Shown: positions 36,700 through 47,991 of the stretch, piece by piece
How the letters are laid out: each line of letters opens with the position of its first letter
How positions within the stretch are numbered: position 1 is the first letter of the stretch
Source of the DNA: Lutibacter sp. Hel_I_33_5
GTDB lineage: Bacteria; Bacteroidota; Bacteroidia; Flavobacteriales; Flavobacteriaceae
Reading direction: 5' to 3'
NCBI RefSeq assembly: GCF_007827455.1
Contig: NZ_VISM01000001.1
Location: forward strand, 2,519,501-2,583,500
Length of the DNA stretch: 64,000 bases
The notes under the pieces: model-generated
Database searches by the model: none
Told to the model about the DNA's origin: nothing
Seen by the model: only the letters and a program-made list of their open reading frames with translations
Made by a program: the position numbers and the translations under genes

Positions 36700-38346
36700 T
36701 TAAAATAGTAGTGTCCATTTTACTATAATTTTAGAATTATTTAATTTTATTGAAGAATTTGTGGTTTTTCCTAAAACATAACTAATATTGATTGTAGAAT
36801 TATTTAAAGTAGTTAAATATCCTGCCCCAAACCCCAATAAATTATTGAAAATTAGACTTGTGTTTTTTATTTTCCCAAAATCTGTAATAGTATGAATGTA
36901 AGAACTATTAGATAGTAAGAATCGGTATTCAAAATTAAAATAGGTATAAAAAGAAGTAAAAATACTTTGTTCATTAAATCCTTTAATAGAATTTGCTCCT
37001 CCAATCCTAAAAAGTTCATTATCTAAAAATAAATCGGAATTTATGTGTCCAGTTGAATTACTAGCGTAGAAATAATTTCTTTGATTTATTTCAAATAAAT
37101 AGGAAATGTTTGATGTTATTTTTATTTGTTTTGAATTTTTGTTTTCTGATTTTCTATTTCCAAAAGAAGTTTTAATAGTTAAATTAAATTTTGAATTATT
37201 AAATAAATCGTTTTTAATAATCGAATAATTAAATTGAATACCCCAAAAACTAGCGTTAAAGCTTTTAATATTGTTAATGTTGCTTTTGATTAAGTTTTCA
37301 GAATTCTCAGAGTCATAAGTTAATCCTATAGTTGTTTTCTCATTTAAGTTATAGTTTAAACTGGTTTTAAGTTTTGAATTTATAAAAGCAGAATCTTGTT
37401 TATAGAGTTTAAAAGATAATTGAGGTGTTATTACCGAGTTAAATATATAAGGTAGAGTTGTCGAAATGTTAAACTCTTGAGATTCTTCTGCAATGTTGTT
37501 CCAGAAAAGTTTAAATTGTTCGCCAGAATTGAAAATGTTGTTGAGTTTTAAATCTAGATATCCATTAAATAAAACACCTCCGTTTTCTTTTGAAGCAAAA
37601 TTCACCAATCCATCAAAACTGTTATTTTTTCTTTTTTTAAGATATAGGTATAAAAACGTGCTGTCTTTTAAAAATAAAACTTCTGGAGGTTTAATCTCAT
37701 TTATGAAATTTAATGATTTCAGTTTTCTAGAAAATGAAATCAATTTTTCTTTATTGAAAGTTGAAGTTCTATTGATTTTTAAATAATGCTTTAAAAATGC
37801 TTTAGAGAAATCTTCATAGCCGGTTATAATTACTTTGTCAATTTTTCTTTTTTTTGATTGTTTAATATTGAGTTCTGTAAAAAGGGTATCGTTTTTAATT
37901 TCTATGTTTTTAAGTTTTACTGTAGAGAACGATTTCCCTTCCTTGTCTAGTTTTTTTATAATTGTAGCTATATGTGTTGAAAGTTTGTCAGTAGAAATAA
38001 ACTCTAGTTTATTGTTGAATTTAATTGCGGCAGTATTGATCCTTTTTCCTAATGAATAATAATATGTATGATTATGTTGTTTTTTAACTATGCTGTCTAA
38101 AGAATTTAAAAAGTATCCGTTTTTCTTTAAATGCTCTGAAATTAACTGAATTTCTTTTTTGATTGATTTTTCTGAAGGATGTGTTTTTGTGAAGCTGATT
38201 TGTTTTAGAAAGTTGTTTTCAGTGTCGTTTTTTGAAGTGATATGTAAAGTTAAATCTTGCGATAAAACTACATTTGAAAATACCATCAAAAAGTATATAT
38301 ATATATAAGGAGTAAAAAAACGTTTCAATGTAGTTTTAAAAATCAA
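36700..38346 (-). CDS. Omp85/BamA-like outer membrane barrel with POTRA-like domain
   Basis: 548 residues. Signal peptide ending in VVLSQ near residue 30. The first ~200 residues have POTRA-like alternation (KIDKVIITGYEDFSKAFLKHYLKI, FSRKLKSLNFINEIKPPEVLF) and the rest is a 16-strand-like barrel. The loop-6 motif appears as FRIGGANSIKGFNEQS, with Lys where Omp85 proteins have Arg. The start at 38346 is TTG; the next ATG (38286) would destroy the signal peptide, so TTG seems real. It would act as a transporter or assembly factor of TamA/TpsB type; partner unknown. Divergent from rpsL. Confidence 0.78.
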   Translation of the reverse strand: MIFKTTLKRFFTPYIYIYFLMVFSNVVLSQDLTLHITSKNDTENNFLKQISFTKTHPSEKSIKKEIQLISEHLKKNGYFLNSLDSIVKKQHNHTYYYSLGKRINTAAIKFNNKLEFISTDKLSTHIATIIKKLDKEGKSFSTVKLKNIEIKNDTLFTELNIKQSKKRKIDKVIITGYEDFSKAFLKHYLKINRTSTFNKEKLISFSRKLKSLNFINEIKPPEVLFLKDSTFLYLYLKKRKNNSFDGLVNFASKENGGVLFNGYLDLKLNNIFNSGEQFKLFWNNIAEESQEFNISTTLPYIFNSVITPQLSFKLYKQDSAFINSKLKTSLNYNLNEKTTIGLTYDSENSENLIKSNINNIKSFNASFWGIQFNYSIIKNDLFNNSKFNLTIKTSFGNRKSENKNSKQIKITSNISYLFEINQRNYFYASNSTGHINSDLFLDNELFRIGGANSIKGFNEQSIFTSFYTYFNFEYRFLLSNSSYIHTITDFGKIKNTSLIFNNLLGFGAGYLTTLNNSTINISYVLGKTTNSSIKLNNSKIIVKWTLLF

Positions 38347-38426
38347 TGAATAAAAGGCTAAATCTAGGTTAATTCTTGTAAATAGAATTTATTAATTAAA
38401 TAATTACAAAAATAACTAACTGATAT

Positions 38427-38456
38427 TTGATTAAATAGAAATTAGTTGTACATTTG
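38427..38456 (+). promoter_or_regulatory. Promoter of the str ribosomal operon
   Basis: TTG at 38427-38429, a 19-bp spacer, and TACATTTG at 38449-38456 match the Bacteroidota consensus (TTG-N19-TAnnTTTG). The untranslated leader to rpsL is about 50 nt and includes a small hairpin CTCTT/AAGAG at 38461-38474. Confidence 0.72.
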
Positions 38457-38514
38457 CAAGCTCTTAAAAAAGAGTAAAATTTTAAGTATAAACGAAAAAT
38501 AGTAACAATTTAGT

Positions 38515-38889
38515 ATGCCAACTATACAACAGTTAGTTCGAAAAGGAAGAACCAAAACAACTAAGAAGAGTAAATCGGCTGCTTTAACGTCTTGTCCGCA
38601 AAGACGTGGAGTTTGTACGCGTGTGTACACAACAACACCAAAAAAACCTAATTCAGCAATGCGTAAAGTTGCCAGAGTTAGATTAACAAATGGTAATGAG
38701 ATCAACGCGTATATTCCAGGTGAAGGACATAACTTACAAGAGCACTCGATAGTATTAGTTAGAGGTGGAAGGGTAAAAGACTTGCCAGGTGTAAAGTATC
38801 ACGTTGTACGTGGAGCTTTAGATACGGCAGGTGTTGAAGGAAGAACGCAACGTAGATCAAAATACGGAGCTAAACGCCCAAAAAAGTAA
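38515..38889 (+). CDS. rpsL: 30S ribosomal protein S12
   Basis: 124 residues, full length. The decoding-site loop [10 protein letters not shown] has Lys43 and GRVKDLPG has Lys88, so the streptomycin-resistance positions carry the wild-type residues. C-terminus [11 protein letters not shown] is typical. First gene of the rpsL-rpsG-fusA-rpsJ unit. Confidence 0.98.
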   Translation: MPTIQQLVRKGRTKTTKKSKSAALTSCPQRRGVCTRVYTTTPKKPNSAMRKVARVRLTNGNEINAYIPGEGHNLQEHSIVLVRGGRVKDLPGVKYHVVRGALDTAGVEGRTQRRSKYGAKRPKK

Positions 38890-38915
38890 ATTAGTAACTT
38901 TTTTAATGTAAAGAC

Positions 38916-39395
38916 ATGAGAAAAAGAGCAGCAAAAAAAAGAGTCTTATTACCAGATCCAAAATTTAACGACCAGTTAGTAACTCGTTTCGTTAATAACT
39001 TAATGTGGAGTGGTAAGAAGTCTGTAGCGTTTAAAGTATTTTACGATGCAATGGACATCGTAGAAGAAAAGAAAGGAGAAGGCGAAGAAAAATCGGCTTT
39101 AGAAATATGGAAAGATGGTTTATCAAATGTAATGCCTCACGTAGAAGTAAGATCTCGTCGTGTTGGTGGAGCAACATTCCAAATTCCAATGCAAATTAGA
39201 CCAGATCGTAAAGTATCTATGGCAATTAAATGGATGATTTTATATACTCGTAAGAGAAATGAAAAAACCATGGCACAGCGTTTAGCGGCTGAAATCTTAG
39301 CTGCGGCTAAAGAAGAAGGTGCAGCAGTAAAAAAACGTACTGATACTCACAAGATGGCTGAGGCAAATAAAGCATTCTCACACTTCAGATTTTAA
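38916..39395 (+). CDS. rpsG: 30S ribosomal protein S7
   Basis: 159 residues. [27 protein letters not shown] and the 16S-head-binding region [21 protein letters not shown]. Primary assembler of the 30S head. 26 nt after rpsL and 5 nt before fusA. Confidence 0.98.
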   Translation: MRKRAAKKRVLLPDPKFNDQLVTRFVNNLMWSGKKSVAFKVFYDAMDIVEEKKGEGEEKSALEIWKDGLSNVMPHVEVRSRRVGGATFQIPMQIRPDRKVSMAIKWMILYTRKRNEKTMAQRLAAEILAAAKEEGAAVKKRTDTHKMAEANKAFSHFRF

Positions 39396-39400
39396 TAGAA

Positions 39401-41518
39401 ATGGCTAGAGATTTAAAATTCACAAGAAATATAGGTATTGCCGCACATATTGATGCTGGTAAAACTACAACTACAGAGCGTGTATTATATTATACAGGTG
39501 TTTCTCATAAAATTGGAGAAGTACATGATGGTGCCGCTACTATGGACTGGATGGAGCAAGAACAAGAAAGAGGTATTACAATTACTTCTGCAGCTACCAC
39601 TTGTACATGGGATTTTCCAATTGAAAACGGAGAAAAAACTCCAGATACTAAAGGATATCACTTTAATATTATTGATACTCCAGGTCACGTTGATTTTACT
39701 GTTGAGGTAAATAGATCATTACGTGTATTAGATGGGTTAGTTTTCTTATTTTCAGCTGTTGATGGTGTTGAGCCACAATCTGAAACAAACTGGAGATTAG
39801 CAGATAACTATAAAGTGCCTAGAATTGGTTTCGTTAATAAAATGGACCGTCAAGGATCTGACTTTTTAGGAGTTTGTCAACAAGTAAAAGATATGTTAAA
39901 ATCAAACGCGGTGCCAATCGTTTTAAACATTGGTGACGAAGATGATTTTAAAGGAATTATAGATTTAGTAAAGAATCGTGCTATTGTATGGCATGATGAA
40001 ACTCAAGGGGCAACTTTTGATATTATTGAAATTCCTGAGGATTTAAAAGAGGAAGCTCGTAAGTACCGTGCACTTTTAATTGAAGAAGTAGCAAGTTACG
40101 ATGAGAATCTTTTAGAGAAATTTATGGAAGATGAAGATTCTATAACAGAAGAAGAAGTGCATTCTGCATTAAGAGCTGCTGTTATGGATATGGCAATCAT
40201 TCCAATGGTATGTGGATCAGCATTTAAAAACAAAGGTGTTCAATTTTTATTAGACGCTGTTTGTAGATATTTACCTTCTCCAGTAGATAAGGAAGGTATT
40301 GTTGGTGTTAATCCAGATACTGAACAAGAAGAAATTCGTAAACCAGATGTAAAGGAGCCGTTTGCTGCTTTAGCATTTAAAATTGCAACTGACCCTTTTG
40401 TAGGTCGTTTAGCATTTTTTAGAGCATATTCTGGTCGTTTAGATGCAGGTTCTTATGTGTTAAATAATCGTTCAGGTAAAAAAGAACGTATTTCACGTAT
40501 TTACCAAATGCATGCTAATAAACAAAATGCAATCGATTATATCGAGGCTGGAGATATTGGAGCTGCTGTTGGATTTAAATCTATTAAGACAGGAGATACT
40601 TTAACTTCAGAAAAGCATCCTATTGTTTTAGAATCTATGGATTTTCCAGATCCAGTAATTGGTATTGCTGTTGAACCTAAAACAAAAGCAGATGTTGATA
40701 GATTAGGTATTGGCTTAGGTAAATTAGCAGAAGAAGATCCTACTTTTACAGTACGTTCAGACGAAGCTTCAGGACAGACTATTATTTCTGGAATGGGTGA
40801 ATTACACTTAGATGTAATTGTAGATCGTTTAAAACGTGAGTTTAAAGTAGAAGTAAATCAAGGACAACCACAAGTAGAATATAAAGAAGCTATTACAGCT
40901 GCTGCAGATCATAGAGAAGTTTATAAGAAACAATCTGGTGGTCGTGGTAAGTTTGCTGATATTGTTTTTACAATGGAGCCAGCAGATGAAGGTGTTCAAG
41001 GTTTACAATTTGAATCAGTAATTAAAGGTGGTAACGTTCCTAGAGAATTTGTACCGTCTGTAGAGAAAGGATTCAAAGAAGCTATGAAAAATGGTCCTTT
41101 AGCAGGATACGAAATGGATTCAATGAAAGTAACTTTAAGAGATGGATCTTTCCATGCGGTGGATTCTGATCAATTATCTTTTGAGTTAGCTGCAAAATTA
41201 GGTTATAAAGCTGCTGCTAAAGCTGCTAAAGCTAAAATTATGGAGCCATTAATGAAACTTGAGGTATTAACTCCTGAAGAAAATATGGGAGATATCGTAG
41301 GAGATTTAAATAGAAGAAGAGGTCAAGTAAACGACATGAGTGATCGTGCTGGATCTAAAGTTGTAAAAGCAGTAGTTCCATTATCTGAAATGTTTGGATA
41401 TGTAACAGCTTTAAGAACAATGTCTTCTGGTAGAGCAACTTCTACAATGGAATTTTCTCATTATGCAGAAACTCCATCAAATGTTTCGGAAGAAGTAATC
41501 GCAAAAGCAAAAGGTTAA
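39401..41518 (+). CDS. fusA: Elongation factor G
   Basis: 705 residues. GTPase motifs [49 protein letters not shown] and [10 protein letters not shown], domain IV ending with [26 protein letters not shown] and domain V. It drives translocation on the ribosome. No tuf gene follows. Confidence 0.98.
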   Translation: MARDLKFTRNIGIAAHIDAGKTTTTERVLYYTGVSHKIGEVHDGAATMDWMEQEQERGITITSAATTCTWDFPIENGEKTPDTKGYHFNIIDTPGHVDFTVEVNRSLRVLDGLVFLFSAVDGVEPQSETNWRLADNYKVPRIGFVNKMDRQGSDFLGVCQQVKDMLKSNAVPIVLNIGDEDDFKGIIDLVKNRAIVWHDETQGATFDIIEIPEDLKEEARKYRALLIEEVASYDENLLEKFMEDEDSITEEEVHSALRAAVMDMAIIPMVCGSAFKNKGVQFLLDAVCRYLPSPVDKEGIVGVNPDTEQEEIRKPDVKEPFAALAFKIATDPFVGRLAFFRAYSGRLDAGSYVLNNRSGKKERISRIYQMHANKQNAIDYIEAGDIGAAVGFKSIKTGDTLTSEKHPIVLESMDFPDPVIGIAVEPKTKADVDRLGIGLGKLAEEDPTFTVRSDEASGQTIISGMGELHLDVIVDRLKREFKVEVNQGQPQVEYKEAITAAADHREVYKKQSGGRGKFADIVFTMEPADEGVQGLQFESVIKGGNVPREFVPSVEKGFKEAMKNGPLAGYEMDSMKVTLRDGSFHAVDSDQLSFELAAKLGYKAAAKAAKAKIMEPLMKLEVLTPEENMGDIVGDLNRRRGQVNDMSDRAGSKVVKAVVPLSEMFGYVTALRTMSSGRATSTMEFSHYAETPSNVSEEVIAKAKG

Positions 41519-41537
41519 TTTACTAAAGAGAAATAAG

Positions 41538-41843
41538 ATGAGTCAAAAAATTAGAATAAAATTAAAGTCTTACGATTACAATTTAGTAGATAAATCTGCT
41601 GAAAAGATTGTAAAGACGGTAAAAAGTACTGGAGCTGTAGTAAATGGCCCAATACCTTTACCAACACATAAAAAGATTTTTACAGTATTACGTTCACCGC
41701 ACGTAAACAAAAAATCTAGAGAGCAATTTCAATTATCTGCTTACAAGCGTTTGTTAGATATCTATAGTTCTTCATCTAAGACTATTGATGCTTTAATGAA
41801 GCTTGAATTACCAAGTGGTGTTGAAGTTGAGATAAAAGTATAA
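41538..41843 (+). CDS. rpsJ: 30S ribosomal protein S10
   Basis: 101 residues. [21 protein letters not shown] and the loop [25 protein letters not shown] are intact. Last gene of the str-type unit; a 152-bp gap with hairpins follows before rplC. Confidence 0.97.
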   Translation: MSQKIRIKLKSYDYNLVDKSAEKIVKTVKSTGAVVNGPIPLPTHKKIFTVLRSPHVNKKSREQFQLSAYKRLLDIYSSSSKTIDALMKLELPSGVEVEIKV

Positions 41844-41852
41844 GTAAAAAAA

Positions 41853-41870
41853 AGTGTCACTTGTGACACT
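41853..41870 (+). promoter_or_regulatory. Perfect hairpin in rpsJ-rplC gap
   Basis: 8-bp inverted repeat AGTGTCAC-TT-GTGACACT 9 nt after the rpsJ stop. Probably the first element of a structured leader before rplC; see the terminator-like hairpin at 41917. Confidence 0.55.
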
Positions 41871-41916
41871 AACATGTCCGGAGCGTTTCGCGAAGGAAAA
41901 ACGGTAAAACATTATT

Positions 41917-41948
41917 CAGCGTTGAAAATGTTTAACGCTGTTTTTTTT
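41917..41948 (+). terminator. Terminator-like hairpin upstream of rplC (possible attenuator)
   Basis: 10-bp stem CAGCGTTGAA (41917-41926) / TTTAACGCTG (41931-41940) with loop AATG and one G-T pair, then T8 (41941-41948). As it is upstream of rplC by 47 nt, it would stop transcription in the middle of the ribosomal supercluster unless read-through is regulated. The 5' arm motif AGCGTT is repeated at 41882-41887, so an alternative pairing is possible. Confidence 0.7.
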
Positions 41949-41995
41949 GAGAGAAATTTAAAAGGAAAAATAAATTAATAATTAATAATAAATAA

Positions 41996-42613
41996 ATGTC
42001 TGGGTTAATAGGAAGAAAAATCGGAATGACCAGCTTATTTGATGAAAACGGGAAGAATATTCCTTGTACAGTAATCGAAGCAGGTCCATGCGTTGTTACC
42101 CAAGTCAGAACCGAAGAGGTTGACGGCTACAACGCCTTACAGCTTGGTTTCGATGACAAAAAGGCAAAAAGCTCTAATAAAGCTTTAGATGGTCACTTTA
42201 AGAAAGCTGGTACATCTGCCAAAAGAAAAGTCATTGAGTTCCAAGGGTTTGAAAAAGAGTTTAATTTAGGAGACTCAATTACAGTTGAACATTTTGCAGA
42301 AGGAGAATTTGTAGATGTATCTGGTGTATCTAAAGGTAAAGGTTTTCAGGGAGTTGTTAAACGCCACGGTTTTGCGGGTGTTGGACAAGCAACCCACGGT
42401 CAACATAACCGTTTAAGAGCTCCAGGATCAATTGGTGCAGCATCATATCCAGCAAGAGTATTCAAAGGAATGCGAATGGCAGGAAGAATGGGTGGTGATC
42501 AAGTAAAAGTACAAAACTTAAGAGTGTTAAAAGTAGTTTCTGAAAAGAACTTACTTGTTGTTAAAGGAGCAATTCCTGGTCACAAAAACGCTTATGTAAC
42601 TATTCAGAAATAA
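41996..42613 (+). CDS. rplC: 50S ribosomal protein L3
   Basis: 205 residues. [19 protein letters not shown] and the central loop [30 protein letters not shown] with the conserved Gln (GQATHG). First gene of the S10-type unit; the stop overlaps the rplD start (ATG at 42613). Confidence 0.98.
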   Translation: MSGLIGRKIGMTSLFDENGKNIPCTVIEAGPCVVTQVRTEEVDGYNALQLGFDDKKAKSSNKALDGHFKKAGTSAKRKVIEFQGFEKEFNLGDSITVEHFAEGEFVDVSGVSKGKGFQGVVKRHGFAGVGQATHGQHNRLRAPGSIGAASYPARVFKGMRMAGRMGGDQVKVQNLRVLKVVSEKNLLVVKGAIPGHKNAYVTIQK

Positions 42614-43242
42614 TGAAAGTAGCAGTTTTAGATATTACAGGAAAAGATACAGGTAGGAAAGTTGAACTTTCTAAAGATGTATTCGGAATAGAACCAAATA
42701 ATCATGCAATCTATTTAGATGTTAAGCAGTATTTGGCAAATCAAAGACAAGGTACTCACAAAGCTAAAGAAAGAGCTGAAATTACAGGAAGTACTAGAAA
42801 GATAAAAAAACAAAAAGGAACTGGTACTGCAAGAGCAGGTTCTATCAAGTCTGGAGTTTTTAGAGGTGGAGGTCGTATGTTCGGTCCAAGACCAAGAAGT
42901 TATTCTTTCAAATTGAATAAAAACTTAAAGCGTTTAGCACGTAAGTCTGCTTTAAGTATTCAAGCAAAAGACAATAATTTAGTCGTAATAGAAGACTTTA
43001 ATTTTGATACACCAAAAACAAAGAATTTTGTTAATGTATTAAAAGCTTTAGAGTTAGATACGAAAAAAGCATTGTTTGTATTGGGTGAGTCAAATAAAAA
43101 TGTATATTTGTCGTCGCGCAATTTAAAAGGATCTAAAGTTGTAAATAGTTCAGAATTAAATACTTATGGTGTTTTAAACGCTAATAAAGTAGTGATTTCT
43201 GAAAGCTCTTTAGAAGGAATTAAATCTAATTTAAGTAAATAG
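42613..43242 (+). CDS. rplD: 50S ribosomal protein L4
   Basis: 209 residues. The exit-tunnel extension [35 protein letters not shown] is intact. L4 regulates the S10 operon in E. coli; whether it does here is unknown, although a leader-like element lies before rplC. Confidence 0.97.
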   Translation: MKVAVLDITGKDTGRKVELSKDVFGIEPNNHAIYLDVKQYLANQRQGTHKAKERAEITGSTRKIKKQKGTGTARAGSIKSGVFRGGGRMFGPRPRSYSFKLNKNLKRLARKSALSIQAKDNNLVVIEDFNFDTPKTKNFVNVLKALELDTKKALFVLGESNKNVYLSSRNLKGSKVVNSSELNTYGVLNANKVVISESSLEGIKSNLSK

Positions 43243-43249
43243 GATTACG

Positions 43250-43540
43250 ATGAGTATTTTAATTAAGCCTATAATTACAGAAAAAGCTACAAATGATAGC
43301 GAGTTATTTAACCGTTATTCATTTGTTGTAAATAAGAAAGCTAACAAATTAGAAATTAAAGGTGCTGTAGAAGCAGCTTATGGAGTTGCAATTGAATCTG
43401 TAAAGACCATGAATTATCCAATTAAAAGAACAACTAAATTTACCAAAAAAGGTTTAGTTACTGGGATAAAAGGAGGATACAAGAAAGCAATTGTACAGTT
43501 AGCAGAAGGAGAAAGTATTGATTTTTATAACAATCTTTAA
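43250..43540 (+). CDS. rplW: 50S ribosomal protein L23
   Basis: 96 residues. ILIKPIITEKATNDSELFNRYSFVVNKKANK and the basic loop. It is at the tunnel exit and docks SRP and trigger factor. Confidence 0.96.
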   Translation: MSILIKPIITEKATNDSELFNRYSFVVNKKANKLEIKGAVEAAYGVAIESVKTMNYPIKRTTKFTKKGLVTGIKGGYKKAIVQLAEGESIDFYNNL

Positions 43541-43552
43541 GAAAAGACAAAA

Positions 43553-44377
43553 ATGTCAGTTAGAAAATTAAAACCAATAACACCAGGTCAGCGTTTTAGA
43601 GTTGTAAATGGGTTCGACGCCATTACAGCTGATAAGCCGGAGAAAAGTTTACTTGCTCCGAAAAAACGATCTGGAGGTCGAAACAGTCAAGGTAGAATGA
43701 CAACCCGTAATATCGGTGGTGGTCATAAACAAAGATATCGTATTATCGATTTTAAAAGAGATAAGAATGGTATTCCTGCAACAGTAAAAACTATTGAGTA
43801 CGATCCAAATCGTACTGCATTTATTGCATTAGTTTCTTATGCTGATGGAGAAAAGCGTTATGTAATTGCACAAAACGGTTTACAAGTAGGGCAAACAATT
43901 GTATCTGGTTCTGGAGTAACTCCAGAAATTGGAAATACAATGCCTTTAAGTGAGATTCCTTTAGGAACTACAATTTCTTGTATAGAATTACGTCCAGGTC
44001 AAGGAGCTGTTATGGCTCGTTCTGCTGGTTCTTTTGCTCAATTAATGGCAAGAGATGGTAAGTATGCAACTGTTAAGTTACCTTCTGGAGAAACAAGATT
44101 AATCTTGTTGACATGTACAGCTACTATTGGAGTTGTATCTAACTCAGATCACCAATTACTAGTTTCTGGTAAAGCTGGTAGATCTAGATGGTTAGGTAGA
44201 AGACCAAGAACTAACGCTGTTAGAATGAATCCTGTAGATCACCCAATGGGTGGTGGTGAAGGACGTGCTTCTGGTGGTCATCCAAGATCTAGAAACGGTA
44301 TTCCTGCTAAAGGATTTAAGACTAGGTCTAAAACTAAAGCAAGTAATAAATATATTTTAGAACGTAGAAAGAAATAA
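43553..44377 (+). CDS. rplB: 50S ribosomal protein L2
   Basis: 274 residues. RNA-binding part [23 protein letters not shown] and the peptidyl-transferase part [22 protein letters not shown] with the conserved His (HPMGG). Typical length. Confidence 0.98.
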   Translation: MSVRKLKPITPGQRFRVVNGFDAITADKPEKSLLAPKKRSGGRNSQGRMTTRNIGGGHKQRYRIIDFKRDKNGIPATVKTIEYDPNRTAFIALVSYADGEKRYVIAQNGLQVGQTIVSGSGVTPEIGNTMPLSEIPLGTTISCIELRPGQGAVMARSAGSFAQLMARDGKYATVKLPSGETRLILLTCTATIGVVSNSDHQLLVSGKAGRSRWLGRRPRTNAVRMNPVDHPMGGGEGRASGGHPRSRNGIPAKGFKTRSKTKASNKYILERRKK

Positions 44378-44380
44378 ACC

Positions 44381-44659
44381 ATGGCAAGATCATTAAAAAA
44401 AGGACCTTACGTTCACTACAAGTTAGAAAGAAAAGTATTGACTAACGTTGAGTCAGGAAATAAATCAGTAATCAAAACCTGGTCTAGAGCTAGTATGATT
44501 ACTCCTGATTTTGTTGGACAAACTATAGCAGTTCATAATGGACGTCAATTTGTTCCTGTTTATGTAACAGAGAATATGGTAGGTCATAAGTTAGGAGAAT
44601 TTTCACCAACTCGTTCATTCCGTGGACATGCAGGTGCAAAAAATAAAGGTAAAAAATAG
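44381..44659 (+). CDS. rpsS: 30S ribosomal protein S19
   Basis: 92 residues. [19 protein letters not shown] and [18 protein letters not shown]. Binds the 30S head near S13. Start 3 nt after the rplB stop. Confidence 0.97.
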   Translation: MARSLKKGPYVHYKLERKVLTNVESGNKSVIKTWSRASMITPDFVGQTIAVHNGRQFVPVYVTENMVGHKLGEFSPTRSFRGHAGAKNKGKK

Positions 44660-44665
44660 TAGGAA

Positions 44666-45070
44666 ATGGGAGTTCGTAAAAAAAACATGGCAGATCAGTT
44701 AAAGGAAGCTAAAAAGCAACGTGCTTTTGCAAAGCTTACTAACTGTCCTACGTCACCGAGAAAAATGCGTTTAGTAGCAAATCAAGTAAGAGGTGTAGAA
44801 GTTGAAAAAGCTTTACAGATCTTAAAATTTAGCCCTAAAGAAGCATCAATAAACTTAGAAAAGTTATTACTTTCTGCAATTGCTAATTGGCAAGCTAAGA
44901 ATGAAGATGCAACTATTGAGGATGCAGGTTTATTTGTTAAGTCTATTTGTGTAGATAGCGCAGGAATGTTAAAAAGATTAAGACCAGCTCCACAAGGGCG
45001 TGCTCATAGAATTCGTAAGCGTTCTAATCACGTTACTTTAGAGTTAGGTAGTAAAAATAAAAGTAATTAA
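44666..45070 (+). CDS. rplV: 50S ribosomal protein L22
   Basis: 134 residues. [26 protein letters not shown] and the tunnel loop [17 protein letters not shown]. The start [11 protein letters not shown] matches the longer Bacteroidota form; an internal ATG at 44687 is a possible alternative. Confidence 0.96.
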   Translation: MGVRKKNMADQLKEAKKQRAFAKLTNCPTSPRKMRLVANQVRGVEVEKALQILKFSPKEASINLEKLLLSAIANWQAKNEDATIEDAGLFVKSICVDSAGMLKRLRPAPQGRAHRIRKRSNHVTLELGSKNKSN

Positions 45071-45081
45071 TCAAAGTAGAA

Positions 45082-45807
45082 ATGGGACAAAAAACTAATC
45101 CAATAGGAAATCGTTTAGGAATTATCAGAGGATGGGAATCTAACTGGTATGGTGGAAATGACTACGGAGATAAGATTGCTGAAGATGATAAGATAAGAAA
45201 GTATGTAAATGCTAGATTATCTAAAGCAAGTGTTTCTAGAGTAATAATTGAGCGTACGCTTAAACTTGTAACCGTTACTATCACAACGGCACGTCCTGGT
45301 ATCATTATTGGTAAAGGCGGTCAAGAGGTAGACAAGTTAAAAGAAGAGCTTAAGAAAATTACTGGTAAAGAAGTTCAAATTAATATTTTTGAGATTAAAC
45401 GTCCAGAATTAGATGCAAAATTAGTTGCAGCTAGTGTGGCTCGTCAAATCGAAAATAGAATTTCTTACAAGCGTGCAACTAAAATGGCAATTGCTGCTGC
45501 AATCAGAATGAATGCAGAAGGAATTAAAATTCAACTTTCTGGTCGTTTAAACGGAGCAGAAATGGCACGTTCTGAGCATTATAAAGAAGGTAGAATTCCT
45601 CTTTCTACTTTTAGAGCAGATATAGATTATGCACTTGTAGAATCTCATACAACTTACGGTAGAATCGGAGTTAAAGTATGGATTATGAAAGGTGAGGTAT
45701 ATGGTAAACGTGAGTTATCTCCATTAGTAGGATTATCTAAACAAAAAGGTGGTGCTAATAAAGGTGGAGGAAATAAACGTGGTCAACAACCTCGTAGAAG
45801 AAAATAA
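45082..45807 (+). CDS. rpsC: 30S ribosomal protein S3
   Basis: 241 residues. KH domain with [20 protein letters not shown], then [30 protein letters not shown]. The end is a Gly/Lys/Arg-rich tail ([19 protein letters not shown]), a common form in this phylum. Confidence 0.98.
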   Translation: MGQKTNPIGNRLGIIRGWESNWYGGNDYGDKIAEDDKIRKYVNARLSKASVSRVIIERTLKLVTVTITTARPGIIIGKGGQEVDKLKEELKKITGKEVQINIFEIKRPELDAKLVAASVARQIENRISYKRATKMAIAAAIRMNAEGIKIQLSGRLNGAEMARSEHYKEGRIPLSTFRADIDYALVESHTTYGRIGVKVWIMKGEVYGKRELSPLVGLSKQKGGANKGGGNKRGQQPRRRK

Positions 45808-45830
45808 TTTTTAAAAATTAGAAATTAAAA

Positions 45831-46262
45831 ATGTTACAGCCAAAAAGAGTAAAATACCGTAAGGTACAGAAGGCCAAAGGTAATATGAACGGTAATTCTC
45901 AAAGAGGAAATCAACTTTCTAATGGAATGTTTGGTATTAAATCTTTAGATCAGAATTTACTTACCTCTCGTCAAATTGAGGCGGCTCGTATTGCGGCAAC
46001 TCGTCATATGAAAAGAGAAGGTCAGCTTTGGATTAAAATTTTTCCAGACAAGCCTATTACAAAGAAGCCATTAGAAGTACGTATGGGTAAAGGTAAAGGT
46101 GCACCAGATCATTTTGTTGCTGTTGTAAAACCAGGTAGAATTTTGTTTGAAATCGGTGGAGTTTCCATTGAAATAGCAAAAGAAGCTTTACGTTTAGCAG
46201 CTCAAAAACTTCCTGTAAAAACGAAGTTTGTAATCGCAAGAGATTTTGATATTAACGCTTAA
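45831..46262 (+). CDS. rplP: 50S ribosomal protein L16
   Basis: 143 residues. [21 protein letters not shown] and [25 protein letters not shown]. Near the A-site tRNA. 23 nt after rpsC. Confidence 0.97.
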   Translation: MLQPKRVKYRKVQKAKGNMNGNSQRGNQLSNGMFGIKSLDQNLLTSRQIEAARIAATRHMKREGQLWIKIFPDKPITKKPLEVRMGKGKGAPDHFVAVVKPGRILFEIGGVSIEIAKEALRLAAQKLPVKTKFVIARDFDINA

Positions 46263-46273
46263 TTCTATAGACA

Positions 46274-46465
46274 ATGAAACAATCAGAAATTAAAGAATTA
46301 TCAGTTGCAGACTTACAAGAAAAGTTTGTTGCGTTAAAGAAAAACTATACAGACCTTAAAATGGCTCACGCCATAACTCCACTAGAGAATCCAGTGCAGT
46401 TAAGAGGTTTAAGAAAATCTGTAGCAAGAATTGCTACAGAGTTAACAAAAAGAGAATTACAATAA
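46274..46465 (+). CDS. rpmC: 50S ribosomal protein L29
   Basis: 63 residues, two-helix protein. MKQSEIKELSVADLQEKFVALKKNY and the conserved end of helix 2 (RKSVARIATELTKRE). Confidence 0.95.
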   Translation: MKQSEIKELSVADLQEKFVALKKNYTDLKMAHAITPLENPVQLRGLRKSVARIATELTKRELQ

Positions 46466-46485
46466 TTCTATAGTCAGTTTTAAAG

Positions 46486-46743
46486 ATGGAAAAAAGAAAT
46501 CTTAGAAAAGAGAGAATTGGTGTTGTATCTAGTAACAAAATGGAGAAATCTATTGTTGTTAACGAGGTAAAAAGAGTAAAACACCCAATGTATGGAAAGT
46601 TCGTATTAAAAACGAAAAAATACGTTGCACACGACGAAAAGAATGATTGCAACGAAGGTGATACTGTAAGGATAATGGAAACAAAACCTTTAAGTAAATC
46701 TAAACGTTGGAGATTAGTAGAAATCCTAGAAAGAGCTAAATAA
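46486..46743 (+). CDS. rpsQ: 30S ribosomal protein S17
   Basis: 85 residues. [19 protein letters not shown] and the loop [24 protein letters not shown]. Early 30S assembly protein. Confidence 0.97.
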   Translation: MEKRNLRKERIGVVSSNKMEKSIVVNEVKRVKHPMYGKFVLKTKKYVAHDEKNDCNEGDTVRIMETKPLSKSKRWRLVEILERAK

Positions 46744-46744
46744 T

Positions 46745-47113
46745 ATGTTACAGACAGAATCAAGATTAAAAGTAGCAGATAACACTGGAGCAAAAGAAGT
46801 TTTAGTGATTAGAGTTTTAGGAGGAACAAAAAAGCGTTACGCAAGAGTTGGAGATAAGATAGTTGTATCTGTTAAGTCTGCAACGCCAAACGGTACTGTT
46901 AAGAAAGGACAAGTTTCTAGAGCAGTTGTTGTTCGTACTAAAAAGGAAGTAAGACGTAAAGATGGATCATATATCAGATTTGATGATAATGCTTGTGTAC
47001 TTTTAAATCCTACAGAGGAGATGAGAGGAACTCGTGTTTTTGGCCCAGTTGGACGTGAATTACGTGATAAACAATTTATGAAAATAGTATCATTAGCACC
47101 TGAAGTGCTTTAA
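46745..47113 (+). CDS. rplN: 50S ribosomal protein L14
   Basis: 122 residues. [26 protein letters not shown] and [28 protein letters not shown]. Starts one nt after the rpsQ stop. Confidence 0.98.
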   Translation: MLQTESRLKVADNTGAKEVLVIRVLGGTKKRYARVGDKIVVSVKSATPNGTVKKGQVSRAVVVRTKKEVRRKDGSYIRFDDNACVLLNPTEEMRGTRVFGPVGRELRDKQFMKIVSLAPEVL

Positions 47114-47125
47114 TTCTATAATAAG

Positions 47126-47434
47126 ATGAAGAAGTTTAAAATCAAATCAGGAGATACTGTAAAAGTAATTGCAGGAGATCACAAAGGTTCAGAAGGAAAA
47201 GTTTTACAAATTCTTAAAGAAAAGGATAGAGCTATAGTAGAAGGTGTTAATATGGTATCTAAACATACTAAGCCAAGCGCTCAAAGTCCACAAGGAGGAA
47301 TTGTAAAAAAAGAAGCATCACTTCATATATCAAACTTAGCTTTAACAGAAGATGGAGAAGCTGTAAGAGTTGGATATAGAATGGATGGTGATAAGAAAGT
47401 AAGATTTTCAAAGAAATCAGAAAAAGCAATATAA
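47126..47434 (+). CDS. rplX: 50S ribosomal protein L24
   Basis: 102 residues. KOW motif ([24 protein letters not shown]) and [13 protein letters not shown]. Initiator of 50S assembly. Confidence 0.96.
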   Translation: MKKFKIKSGDTVKVIAGDHKGSEGKVLQILKEKDRAIVEGVNMVSKHTKPSAQSPQGGIVKKEASLHISNLALTEDGEAVRVGYRMDGDKKVRFSKKSEKAI

Positions 47435-47436
47435 TC

Positions 47437-47988
47437 ATGAGTTACGTACCAAGATTAAAAGCAGAATATAAGAGTACAATAATTAATACTCTTAAAGAAG
47501 AATTTAGCTATAGCAATGTAATGCAAGTACCTAAACTACAGAAAATTGTAGTTTCTAAAGGTGTTGGTGCTGCTATCGCAGATAAGAAGTTAATAGATTA
47601 CGCTTTAGAAGAAGTTACAACTATTACAGGTCAAAAAGCAATTTCTACATTATCTAAGAAAGATGTAGCTGCATTTAAATTACGTAAAGGTATGCCGATT
47701 GGTGTAAAAGTTACTTTACGTGGTGATAAAATGTATGAGTTTTTAGACAGATTAGTTACTGCTTCTTTACCACGTGTAAGAGATTTTAACGGGATAAAAG
47801 CTACTGGATTTGATGGTAGAGGTAATTACAATTTAGGAATTACTGAACAGATCATTTACCCAGAAATTAATATTGATCAAGTTAAGAAAATTAATGGTAT
47901 GGATATTACTTTTGTAACATCTGCAGCTACTGATAAAGAAGCTAAGTCATTATTGACAGAACTAGGTTTACCATTTAAAAAGAATTAA
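47437..47988 (+). CDS. rplE: 50S ribosomal protein L5
   Basis: 183 residues. [40 protein letters not shown] and [20 protein letters not shown]. Binds 5S rRNA in the central protuberance. Confidence 0.98.
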   Translation: MSYVPRLKAEYKSTIINTLKEEFSYSNVMQVPKLQKIVVSKGVGAAIADKKLIDYALEEVTTITGQKAISTLSKKDVAAFKLRKGMPIGVKVTLRGDKMYEFLDRLVTASLPRVRDFNGIKATGFDGRGNYNLGITEQIIYPEINIDQVKKINGMDITFVTSAATDKEAKSLLTELGLPFKKN

Positions 47989-47991
47989 GAG

